A DNA stretch of 29,571 nt from Lentisphaeria bacterium UBA1776 (GTDB lineage Bacteria; Verrucomicrobiota; Lentisphaeria; Victivallales; Victivallaceae): contig DCGO01000039.1 in the NCBI GenBank assembly GCA_002314605.1, forward strand, positions 6,818 to 36,388, in the 5' to 3' direction. Position 1 is the stretch's first letter, and every line of letters starts with the position of its first letter. A program made the position numbers and the translations under genes. Of the stretch, positions 21,684-28,782 are shown piece after piece. A model generated the notes under the pieces. It ran no database searches, was not told where the DNA came from, and worked only from the letters and a program-made list of their open reading frames with translations.

Positions 21684-22316
21684 ATGCTCTATATCGCACG
21701 GTTTGCGGAGGACTGGCGTTTTTATTCGGCGCTGTCGCTTGGGGTGATCTTCTCCATTTGCCTCCACGAATTCTGTCATGCGCTGGCAGCCCTCCGCCAG
21801 GGGGACCCCACGGCGGCGGACCGGGGACATCTGACGCTGAATCCCCTGAAACAGATGGGCTGGTGGTCACTGGTGATGTTTGCTCTGGTGGGGATCGCCT
21901 GGGGGAGGGTGCCTGTGAATCCGGCCCGGATGCGCCGTGCCTGGAGCCCTGCGTGGGTGGCTGCGGCAGGGCCGCTGGCAAATTTTCTGCTTTTTCTCCT
22001 TTTCTCCATCGGGACGGCGCTGGTCTGGTGCCTGATGCCGGAACAGCGTTTTGCGGTGAGTGTACTGCTGCACATCGCCGTCATGAATATGGTGCTTTTC
22101 ATTCTGAATTTCCTGCCCCTTCCCGGGCTGGACGGATGGACCGTTCTCGGGTATTTTGCTCCCCGGCTGACGCAGGCCAATTCGGAGCTGGTCAACGGAA
22201 GTTTTCTGGTGCTCCTGCTGCTGCTTTTCTCCGGATTCCGCTACGTTGTTATGGCGGGAAGTTTCTGCACGCTCAAGGTGGTGGAATTCTGGCTCATGCT
22301 CGGGGGAGGGGCCTGA
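21684..22316 (+). CDS. Site-2-type membrane metalloprotease (M50 family)
   Basis: A 210-residue multi-pass protein. The zinc motif H28-E-F-C-H32 lies in the first membrane helix, and NFLPLPGLDGW (142-152), with D150 as third ligand, in a later helix. AAAGPLANFLLFLL between them is also typical. About five or six hydrophobic segments are seen and no PDZ domain, placing it with the small rhomboid-like minimal site-2 proteases of unknown substrate rather than RseP. It begins 24 bases after gpmI and ends four bases before xseA, so it is in the operon. The substrate cannot be told. Confidence 0.85.
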   Translation: MLYIARFAEDWRFYSALSLGVIFSICLHEFCHALAALRQGDPTAADRGHLTLNPLKQMGWWSLVMFALVGIAWGRVPVNPARMRRAWSPAWVAAAGPLANFLLFLLFSIGTALVWCLMPEQRFAVSVLLHIAVMNMVLFILNFLPLPGLDGWTVLGYFAPRLTQANSELVNGSFLVLLLLLFSGFRYVVMAGSFCTLKVVEFWLMLGGGA

Positions 22317-22320
22317 AATC

Positions 22321-23517
22321 ATGCCGGAGGAGAAAGTCCAGGTCTGGAGCGTATCCGAGATCAACGCCGCACTGCGGGATGTGATTGAAAACAGCTTCAT
22401 GCCCTTCTGGATCCGGGGGGAGATCAGCAATCTGGTGTTGCACCGGTCCGGGCACGCTTATCTCTCTCTCAAGGATGATACGAGCCAGATGCGGGCCGCC
22501 TATTTCGGCGGGGCCGGAAAAATGCGGGAACTGGATCTTCAGAACGGCACCCTCATCGAGGCCTTCGGCAATGTGACCGTCTATGAGCCCCGGGGGGAAT
22601 ATCAGTTTACCATCCGCAAAGTCCGTCCCGCCGGGATGGGAGATTTGCAGATGCGTTTTGATGCGCTCCGCCGGAAACTGGAGTCGGAGGGGTTGTTCGA
22701 TCCCGCCCGCAAGCGTCCGCTGCCCTTCCTTCCTCGCCGGATCGGGCTGGTGACCAGTCCCACCGGTGCGGCGGTGCGGGATTTCCTGCAGATCCTCGAC
22801 CGGCGTTTCCCCCGGATGCAGGTGAAAATCGTCCCCGTGCCGGTGCAGGGGGAGAGGGCAGCGGAAAAAATCGCCGAAGCGGTGGAACTTCTGAACCGGA
22901 TGGGAGACTGCGACGTTATTGTGCTGACCCGGGGGGGCGGCAGCATGGAGGACCTGTGGGAATTCAACGAAGAGGTCGTTGCCCGGACCGTGGCTGCCAG
23001 CCGGATCCCGGTGGTGAGCGCCGTGGGACATGAGATCGACTTTACCATCTGCGATTTTGCGGCGGATTTGCGGGCGCCGACACCTTCGGCTGCGGCGGAA
23101 CTGGTCTCTCCCCGGGAACAGGATCTCGTGGATCAGCTGGAAGGGGCCCGGCGGCACCTTGTGAGCGCCGTGGAACTCCGGATCGCCTCGGCGGCAAGAC
23201 GGGTGGAAGTTCTGGCCGGAGCGCCGCTCTTCCGGGAACCCCGGCATCTGCTTGAAATGCGCGCTCTGGAGCTGGACGAACTGCGTTCCCGCCTTGAAAT
23301 GCGTTCCGGGCGGGTGCTGGAGGAAGCCAAACGCCGCCTGGAAGCATACGGACTCCGCCTTGCCGGGGTGGACCCCCGCCGCCAGCTGGAGCGGGGGTAT
23401 GCGATCCTCAAAAATACGGCGGACGGCCGTCCCATTGTTTCCAAAGAGGGCGTTCCCTCCGGTACGGCCGTCACCGCCCTTCTTGCGGACGGAGAACTGG
23501 CCCTTCACGCGGATTGA
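22321..23517 (+). CDS. xseA: Exodeoxyribonuclease VII large subunit
   Basis: A 398-residue catalytic subunit of exonuclease VII, which degrades single-stranded DNA. The N-terminal OB fold is at about 5-100 (VSEINAALRDVIENSFMPFW). The nuclease domain has GLVTSPTGAAVRDFLQIL (142-159), VLTRGGGSMEDLWEFNEE (201-218) and VVSAVGHEIDFTICDFAAD (231-249), all conserved. A coiled-coil helical region follows, ending with the GYAIL motif. GGGAGG about 11 bases upstream and family length support ATG at 22321; ATG at 22246 would overlap the protease gene. The small subunit xseB is not in the window. The last 47 bases overlap the end of the opposite-strand membrane protein gene. Confidence 0.94.
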   Translation: MPEEKVQVWSVSEINAALRDVIENSFMPFWIRGEISNLVLHRSGHAYLSLKDDTSQMRAAYFGGAGKMRELDLQNGTLIEAFGNVTVYEPRGEYQFTIRKVRPAGMGDLQMRFDALRRKLESEGLFDPARKRPLPFLPRRIGLVTSPTGAAVRDFLQILDRRFPRMQVKIVPVPVQGERAAEKIAEAVELLNRMGDCDVIVLTRGGGSMEDLWEFNEEVVARTVAASRIPVVSAVGHEIDFTICDFAADLRAPTPSAAAELVSPREQDLVDQLEGARRHLVSAVELRIASAARRVEVLAGAPLFREPRHLLEMRALELDELRSRLEMRSGRVLEEAKRRLEAYGLRLAGVDPRRQLERGYAILKNTADGRPIVSKEGVPSGTAVTALLADGELALHAD

Positions 23518-25321
23518 CCGGCAGATAGAGCCGTACCCTCAGTTCAGGATCCGTCCGGACCAGACGGTAGAAACGCTGCAGTTCCGGGGCTAAATCCAGA
23601 TCCTGAGTCAGGATCAGGGGGGCGTTGCTGTTTTTCAGCATTCTCAATATCCGCGTGTGATCTTTCCGGAAGAGCAGTTCCGAAAGACCGAAATTGGCGA
23701 TCCCCGGTTTCAACCCTGTTTCCGCATAAAAGAAGCCCTGCTGGTATTTGGGGAGAATATTCACGGTTTCCGCATTTCCTGCAAGTTCACGGATGGTGAT
23801 GACTTTCCGGTCGCTTTCCGATTGGAGATAAAAGATTCGTACCAGGCGGTCGATTCCCGAAAGGATCCGGGGACTTTTCACGGGAACCGCTGCCACGGAG
23901 GTCAAACCGAGAAACAGCACGGCAAGGTATGTTGTTTCCCGCCGGAAACGGACCCGGTCGGCGAAATAAAAGAGGAGCAGCACCGCCGGCCAGAAGCACT
24001 GATACAGATTGTTGGGATGGGAGCGCCCGATGTAGTAGTTGAAGAGTCCCGCCCCGAGGACTGACAGAAAAAGGACCGGTGCATTTCCGGCCGGGACCGG
24101 CCATTTTTTCAGGCTCCAGACCAAGCCGGAACCCATGATCAGGACCGGCAGCATCCAGATGGGCGTTCCTTGTATCGGGAGCATCATGTATCCGGCCCGC
24201 CAGAAGGTCCGCATGTAGTCGAGATACCCCGGAACGTCCGGCGGAAATCCGTTGACAAGATAAAGCAAAAGCCCCCATGCAGGAAGGAAAATCAGGAAAA
24301 CTCCCGGAAACAGCAGTGCCCGGCGGAGTTTCCCGGAAAAAAGGTGGACCGCAAACAGCGCTCCGGCGACTGCAATTCCGGTGTCCGGATTGAACCACAA
24401 TGCCGCAGCACTCAGGATCCCGGTCCATACAGGAAGTGCCGGAACATTCCTGCGGCTGACCAGGTTCAGTGCCAGCGCCGGAAGCAGGAACCTTACCGGC
24501 CAGTAGGCAAAATAGGGGTCGAACATGTCGCTCCGGCGGATCAGAAAGGCGGAATTGCCGCAGAACCACGCTGCCGTGACGAGAAAGCCGAAAAGAAGCA
24601 GATCCTGACGGATGAGGCGCCGTGCGGCATCCGCCAGCAGGGCAAAGGCAAACAAATACAGAAGGTTCATCACCAGTTCGACATTCAGGAGCGACATCCC
24701 GGTGATCCGGAATACCGGCGCGAGAAACGCAGGATAGAACCCATACAAATGGATATCCGGAAGTCCGTGGACCGCCGAATTCAGCGCATACAGCACGATA
24801 TTCATGTGGTCACCGTAAGGATGTTCCAGATCCGCCGGGTGGGGAAAGCGCCTGGACAGAGAAAGGATCACCGCCAGAAGAAGACACAGATATACCGGCC
24901 AGTTCTTTCCGGTCTGCAGTTTTTTCTCCCAGTGGAACTTCCGGGTGAAGAAGAGGAGCAGTGCCCCGGCGGCCGGCAATGCCGGGATCAGCGGGGTTCC
25001 GAACCCGCCGCTCATCCACCAGAGAGGGATTAGAAGAAGTCCCGCCGCATCCGGGATCTTCCGGCTGATCCCTGCAGCAAGGTGCCAGCCGGAAAATGCG
25101 GCCGGTACGGCAGCGAGGCAGAGGAGAATATAGAGCAGGCTTTCGCCCGGTTCCGGAGCCGCATTCGCCTGACAGTGAGGCAGCAGCAGTTCCGCCGCTC
25201 TTTCGACATCACCACGGGGGAGAAAGGGTTGGAGCGCCAGGGCAAAAAGCGCCAGCATTCCCGCCGCCAGAAGCGAGGCGGAAATGAAACGGTCAAACTG
25301 CCGGTCCCATGATTTTCTCAT
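23471..25321 (-). CDS. Large multi-pass membrane protein, possibly GT-C-type glycosyltransferase
   Basis: A 616-residue protein with about twelve membrane helices over residues 15-480 and a soluble C-terminal domain of about 130 residues. An early loop contains PADLEHPYGDHMNI, with acidic residues where GT-C glycosyltransferases place their catalytic Asp/Glu, followed by ALNSAVHGLPD. Later loops hold RRSDMFDPYF and GRSHPNNLYQ. These features suggest a lipid-sugar-dependent transferase such as an ArnT/PMT relative, but I do not recognise a family. It is preceded by AAGG and lies 50 bases after the 488-residue-class membrane protein gene. Its 3' end overlaps xseA by 47 bases on the opposite strand. 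Confidence 0.72.
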   Translation of the reverse strand: MRKSWDRQFDRFISASLLAAGMLALFALALQPFLPRGDVERAAELLLPHCQANAAPEPGESLLYILLCLAAVPAAFSGWHLAAGISRKIPDAAGLLLIPLWWMSGGFGTPLIPALPAAGALLLFFTRKFHWEKKLQTGKNWPVYLCLLLAVILSLSRRFPHPADLEHPYGDHMNIVLYALNSAVHGLPDIHLYGFYPAFLAPVFRITGMSLLNVELVMNLLYLFAFALLADAARRLIRQDLLLFGFLVTAAWFCGNSAFLIRRSDMFDPYFAYWPVRFLLPALALNLVSRRNVPALPVWTGILSAAALWFNPDTGIAVAGALFAVHLFSGKLRRALLFPGVFLIFLPAWGLLLYLVNGFPPDVPGYLDYMRTFWRAGYMMLPIQGTPIWMLPVLIMGSGLVWSLKKWPVPAGNAPVLFLSVLGAGLFNYYIGRSHPNNLYQCFWPAVLLLFYFADRVRFRRETTYLAVLFLGLTSVAAVPVKSPRILSGIDRLVRIFYLQSESDRKVITIRELAGNAETVNILPKYQQGFFYAETGLKPGIANFGLSELLFRKDHTRILRMLKNSNAPLILTQDLDLAPELQRFYRLVRTDPELRVRLYLPVNPREGPVLRPQEGR

Positions 25322-25371
25322 ATTGCAACCTTGATTCGAGCTGCCGGACGGTTTCGGGTCTGCGGCATATT

Positions 25372-26772
25372 TTATTTTCCAACGGTCGATTCCATGTTTC
25401 TGAAATGATGTATTACTTTCAAAGCGCCATAAGGAAGGATCACCCGTTCCGCGTTAAATCCCGGATCGGAGAGAGCCTTGCGCAGCAAAGGCGCTGTGGC
25501 GGTATAAAATTTCAGGTGGCCTTTGCCGGAATTGCCGGAAAGACTCCGCGCAATCCCCGCTGAAAAACAGCTGAGGAGCAGCAGACCTGCAAGAACATTG
25601 CCGGATTTTTTCGCATGTTTTGCTGTTTCACAGCTCACTGCGGCAAAAAAGAGCAATATTGTCAGCATCGGCATAAAATAGCTGCTGTGAATGACATCTC
25701 CCTGCAGCATCATCGGATGGCGGAAGGTCATCAGCATGGAACAGATGAACATTGCTACAAGAGATGCGACGGCAAGCATTCCCGGGACGATTTTTCCAGG
25801 CGCTTTTCCGGCATTCATTCCCCACCAGAAGAACCAGCCGGAAATCAGCAGAATTCCGCAGCAGAAACTGACAGGTGATGCTATGTGCAGAAAGAAAAAT
25901 CCGATATTGTCGAAAAGATACAATCCGCCGCCGGAAAAATTGACAAGGCCTTTGGTCCCAATGTTCTGATAGGCAAAAGAAGGCAAATAGCCGTTCAATC
26001 TCTGAATGCATGCCGGTGCCAGATAAAGGGCATAAAGCGTGGCAAGGCAAAGGGCGGACAGAGATGCTTCCCCCAGACGTTTCAGAAGAAACATTTCCTT
26101 CCATCCGATGGAAAAAATTCTACGCGTCGCCGGAAAGGAAAAAAAGATCAGCGCTGCCGCAGTCAACCCGGCTGAAACAGCCGTCAGAAAAAGGCCCTGT
26201 CTGTCTGCCAGCGGTGCAAGCAGAAGAATTCCTGCGATCAGGAAGATCGTTCCCCTGTTTTTATTTACGGGAATGCGGAAAAGGTGCCATGTTTCAAAGC
26301 AAAGCAGCGTCGCCGCCAAGGTCACCAAAGGCTTTGCCGAACGGAAGAAGACAAGATTCCCGCAGCAGGGGGCAAGGACAAAACCGGTGGAGATCAACAG
26401 TGCCGTCCATGGGGGAAGATGAGGGAAATCCCGCTGAAATCCCCATTGCTGAACCGCAACACAGCCAAGGAGAATCAAAGCGCAGGACAGTGAATAAAAA
26501 TGGACACCCCCCAGAAGGATGCTTTTTGAAATGAACCACGCATCCATGCAGTCCACCAGATAACTCAGTTCTCTGGCCTGATACAGTCCCCAATCCGTCA
26601 GCACCGGGTCAAAGATGATCTGCCAGAAGGGTCGGTCCGGGGCGGTGTAAATGCGCAGAAAAGCAGAGCTTTCCGGGTGCAGATATCCTCCTTTTCCCCA
26701 TATTGCGAGAAGGATCACCCAAAAAAAGGAAATCCCCATGGCCGCAAGGCTCCAGCGGCTTCGGTTGGTCAT
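25372..26772 (-). CDS. Multi-pass membrane protein of unknown function, GT-C-like layout
   Basis: A 466-residue protein with about eleven membrane helices. The start at 26772 (MTNRSRW) is chosen because it overlaps the preceding stop by four bases (ATGA) and has GGGAG about eight bases upstream; an in-frame ATG at 26838 lies inside the neighbour. After helix 1 the first loop contains FDPVLTDWGLYQARELSYLV, which resembles the acidic, sugar-lipid-binding loop of GT-C transferases and the wording seen in some O-antigen or lipid-linked sugar enzymes. A C-terminal soluble segment of about 50 residues follows the last helix. No family is recognised. Base composition looks lower in GC than the flanking housekeeping genes. 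Confidence 0.68.
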   Translation of the reverse strand: MTNRSRWSLAAMGISFFWVILLAIWGKGGYLHPESSAFLRIYTAPDRPFWQIIFDPVLTDWGLYQARELSYLVDCMDAWFISKSILLGGVHFYSLSCALILLGCVAVQQWGFQRDFPHLPPWTALLISTGFVLAPCCGNLVFFRSAKPLVTLAATLLCFETWHLFRIPVNKNRGTIFLIAGILLLAPLADRQGLFLTAVSAGLTAAALIFFSFPATRRIFSIGWKEMFLLKRLGEASLSALCLATLYALYLAPACIQRLNGYLPSFAYQNIGTKGLVNFSGGGLYLFDNIGFFFLHIASPVSFCCGILLISGWFFWWGMNAGKAPGKIVPGMLAVASLVAMFICSMLMTFRHPMMLQGDVIHSSYFMPMLTILLFFAAVSCETAKHAKKSGNVLAGLLLLSCFSAGIARSLSGNSGKGHLKFYTATAPLLRKALSDPGFNAERVILPYGALKVIHHFRNMESTVGK

Positions 26773-27227
26773 TTTTTCAACTCCCTGTATGTGCGTCCAA
26801 TCAACAGCCGTTCTTCGGGGCCGGACGCCAGAGACCACGCTTTTTTCAGCTCATCCATGGCCAGATTCCGGTTTTCCTGCCAGGCTGCAAGACGGGCCCT
26901 TCCCCAGTGAATAAGGCTTTGTTCACCTCTGCGTTGCTGTAAAAAATCAAGCCACGCGGAAAAATTTTCCGGATTGTGATCCTGTTCCAGTACCAGTTTG
27001 GCATAATGAGGGAGAACTTGGCAATATCCCATAAAAAGGCATTCCGTCATTCCGTTGCCGTAGTGATCCGTCTGATACCGGGTCATCGGAGGAGCGGTTC
27101 CCTTTGCCGATATGCTGCTTTGCCAGAGCAGAAGCGCCGGCACCAGCAGAATCAATAAGATTCCTCCCGTCAATGCCTTCCAATCCGGCCGGTTCATCAT
27201 ATTTTTATTTTCAGTGAAATCATTCAT
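26769..27227 (-). CDS. Small membrane-anchored protein with helical repeat-like region
   Basis: A 152-residue protein with a short N-terminal cytoplasmic part, one membrane helix (about 18-37, TGGILLILLVPALLLWQSSI) and a helical outer region. The helices (FSAWLDFLQQRRGEQ, then WGRARLAAWQENRNLAMDEL and KKAWSLASGPEERLL) look like one or two TPR-type hairpins. It heads the operon with the two large membrane proteins and overlaps the next gene by four bases. A start at 27197 (second Met pair) would still keep the helix; no strong ribosome site decides. Function unknown; a scaffold or partner for the two membrane proteins is a reasonable guess. Confidence 0.62.
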   Translation of the reverse strand: MNDFTENKNMMNRPDWKALTGGILLILLVPALLLWQSSISAKGTAPPMTRYQTDHYGNGMTECLFMGYCQVLPHYAKLVLEQDHNPENFSAWLDFLQQRRGEQSLIHWGRARLAAWQENRNLAMDELKKAWSLASGPEERLLIGRTYRELKK

Positions 27228-27335
27228 GAATAATGGTTTGCTCTCCGGAAGAAATGCAGTTAAAGAAAACTCGGGTCCCGTTCATTCTTTTTGTGCGGTT
27301 TTATGTTGCCCCGCCACGGAAGACGCTGCCGATTT

Positions 27336-27363
27336 ACAATACACTTTCTTTCAATCATTGCAA
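27336..27363 (-). promoter_or_regulatory. Candidate promoter for the membrane-protein operon
   Basis: Minus-strand TTGCAA (27358-27363), a 16-base spacer and TATTGT (27336-27341), about 110 bases upstream of the first start codon. Confidence 0.42.
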
Positions 27364-27397
27364 ATGCAGAATCTGAATTTTCGTGATCACGCCGCTC

Positions 27398-27411
27398 ATT
27401 GCTCGAGCAAT
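27398..27411. promoter_or_regulatory. 14-base perfect palindrome upstream of the terminase gene
   Basis: ATTGCTCGAGCAAT is its own reverse complement. Such sites are typical of dimeric regulators, but no regulator gene lies nearby. The shorter palindrome CGTGATCACG lies six bases upstream. Confidence 0.45.
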
Positions 27412-27468
27412 TCGTTTCTCTGAGTTATCGGGGTGTGACAACGGTTGGGTTTTCCTGTTGACTTTCTG

Positions 27469-27485
27469 AACCGCATCATGCGGTT
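27469..27485. promoter_or_regulatory. 17-base palindrome just upstream of the terminase gene
   Basis: AACCGCAT and ATGCGGTT are exact reverse complements around a single central C, ending about 30 bases before the start codon. It could be an operator; in RNA it could also fold. Just after it CTCC (27497-27500) can pair with GGAG of the ribosome binding site (27508-27511). Confidence 0.5.
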
Positions 27486-27504
27486 GACAAAATGTCCTCC
27501 AGTC

Positions 27505-27511
27505 AAAGGAG
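27505..27511 (+). promoter_or_regulatory. Strong ribosome binding site that fixes the terminase start
   Basis: AAAGGAG lies five bases before the ATG at 27517. An in-frame ATG at 27445 has no such site and lies upstream of the palindrome, so 27517 is preferred. Confidence 0.75.
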
Positions 27512-27516
27512 TTTTT

Positions 27517-28770
27517 ATGCCGAAAAATTTTATTCCCACCCCGGATCAGCAGCGGGCGCTGGCGCTGTTGGGCGGCCCGGCCCGGCAGATTTTGCTGTAT
27601 GGAGGGTCCCGCTCCGGGAAAACATTTATTCTTGTTTACGCCGTCATTGTCCGGGCCCTTCGGGAACCGGAGAGTCGGCATATCATTCTCCGTTACCGGG
27701 CCAATGCCGTCCGGCAGTCGGTACGGTTGGATACGTTTCCGAAAGTCCTCCGTCTGGCCTTTCCGGGGATACGCTTTTCCGAAAACCGTACCGACGGTTT
27801 TATCCGGTTCGGCAACAAGTCCGAGATCTGGTTCGGCGGTCTGGATACTGATGACCGGGTGGACAAGATCCTGGGAAGAGAATTTGCCACCATCTACTTC
27901 AACGAGTGTTCGGAAATCGATTTTCATGCTGTCACCACGGCCATGACGAGACTTGCCCAGCGGACAAAACTTCTCAACCGTGCTTATTTTGACTGCAATC
28001 CATCCGGCAAGAGCCACTGGAGCTACCGTCTCTTTCTGGAAGGGGAAGACCCTTTGACCGGACACAAACTTCCCCGGCCTGAAAGTTACGCCGCCATGCT
28101 GATGAATCCGGCCGGAAACGCCGTCAATCTCCCGGCGGGGTATCTCGAAAATACGCTGGCAAATCTTCCGGAACTCCAGCGGAAACGCTTTTTGAACGGG
28201 GAATTTCTTGATGATTGCGAGGGGGCGCTCTGGAATGCCCCGCTGCTGGCCGGCTGCCGCTGTACAGAGATTCCGGAAATGGAACGGATCGTTATCGGTG
28301 TAGATCCCGCCGTTACCGGGGGGAAAGCGTCCGACGCCACCGGTATTGTGGCCGCCGGACGGGGGAATGATCAGGTTTTTTATGTTCTCCGGGATGCTTC
28401 ATTCCGGGGAAAACCTGCCGAATGGGGGAAGCGTGTCGTGGCGCTGTACCATGAACTCCACGCAGACCGGATCATCGGCGAGGTCAATAATGGCGGCGAC
28501 CTGGTGGAAAGTCTTCTCCGGAGTTTTGACGATACCATTGCCTACAAAGCGGTCCGGGCTGCCCGTGGAAAAACGGCCCGGGCCGAGCCGGTGGCTGCAC
28601 TCTATGAACAGCACCGGATACGGCACTTCGGTATTTTTCCGGAGCTTGAGGCCGAAATGTGTTCTTTCCTTCCGGAGAGCCCCTTCAGCCCAGACCGTAT
28701 GGACGCCTTGGTCTGGGCGCTTACGGAACTGATGGCCAGTCCCGCCGGGAAGCGCTACGTTTTTGCCTGA
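27517..28770 (+). CDS. Phage-type terminase large subunit, standing alone
   Basis: A 417-residue DNA-packaging ATPase and nuclease. The N-terminal ATPase has Walker A GGSRSGKT (29-36), Walker B IYFNEC with Glu130 (126-131) and a coupling motif near FDCNPSGK (158-165). The C-terminal RNase H-like nuclease has D263 in GVDPAVTGG, E322 in IIGEVNNGGD and D393/D396 in SPDRMDALVWALTEL. All key residues seem intact, and the length is normal. In phages this protein works with a small subunit and portal to cut and pump DNA into capsids. Here none of those genes, nor any other phage gene, is visible on either side: upstream is a divergent membrane-protein operon and downstream a converging lipase 12 bases away. 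It is a prophage remnant, part of a scattered element, or a domesticated gene. Confidence 0.9.
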   Translation: MPKNFIPTPDQQRALALLGGPARQILLYGGSRSGKTFILVYAVIVRALREPESRHIILRYRANAVRQSVRLDTFPKVLRLAFPGIRFSENRTDGFIRFGNKSEIWFGGLDTDDRVDKILGREFATIYFNECSEIDFHAVTTAMTRLAQRTKLLNRAYFDCNPSGKSHWSYRLFLEGEDPLTGHKLPRPESYAAMLMNPAGNAVNLPAGYLENTLANLPELQRKRFLNGEFLDDCEGALWNAPLLAGCRCTEIPEMERIVIGVDPAVTGGKASDATGIVAAGRGNDQVFYVLRDASFRGKPAEWGKRVVALYHELHADRIIGEVNNGGDLVESLLRSFDDTIAYKAVRAARGKTARAEPVAALYEQHRIRHFGIFPELEAEMCSFLPESPFSPDRMDALVWALTELMASPAGKRYVFA

Positions 28771-28782
28771 ACAGGCGCGGCT

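Larger units (their letters stand above)
27228..27516. other. Divergent intergenic region with three palindromes (289 bases)
   Basis: No gene is seen. It holds a minus-strand promoter candidate (27336-27363) and three perfect or near-perfect palindromes on the terminase side: CGTGATCACG (27382-27391), ATTGCTCGAGCAAT (27398-27411) and AACCGCATCATGCGGTT (27469-27485). No convincing plus-strand promoter for the terminase was found. Confidence 0.6.

Noticed and set aside
20346..21830. Minus-strand open frame opposite gpmI
   Set aside because: Shadow of an intact gpmI; composition is His/Pro/Arg-rich as expected of an antisense frame.
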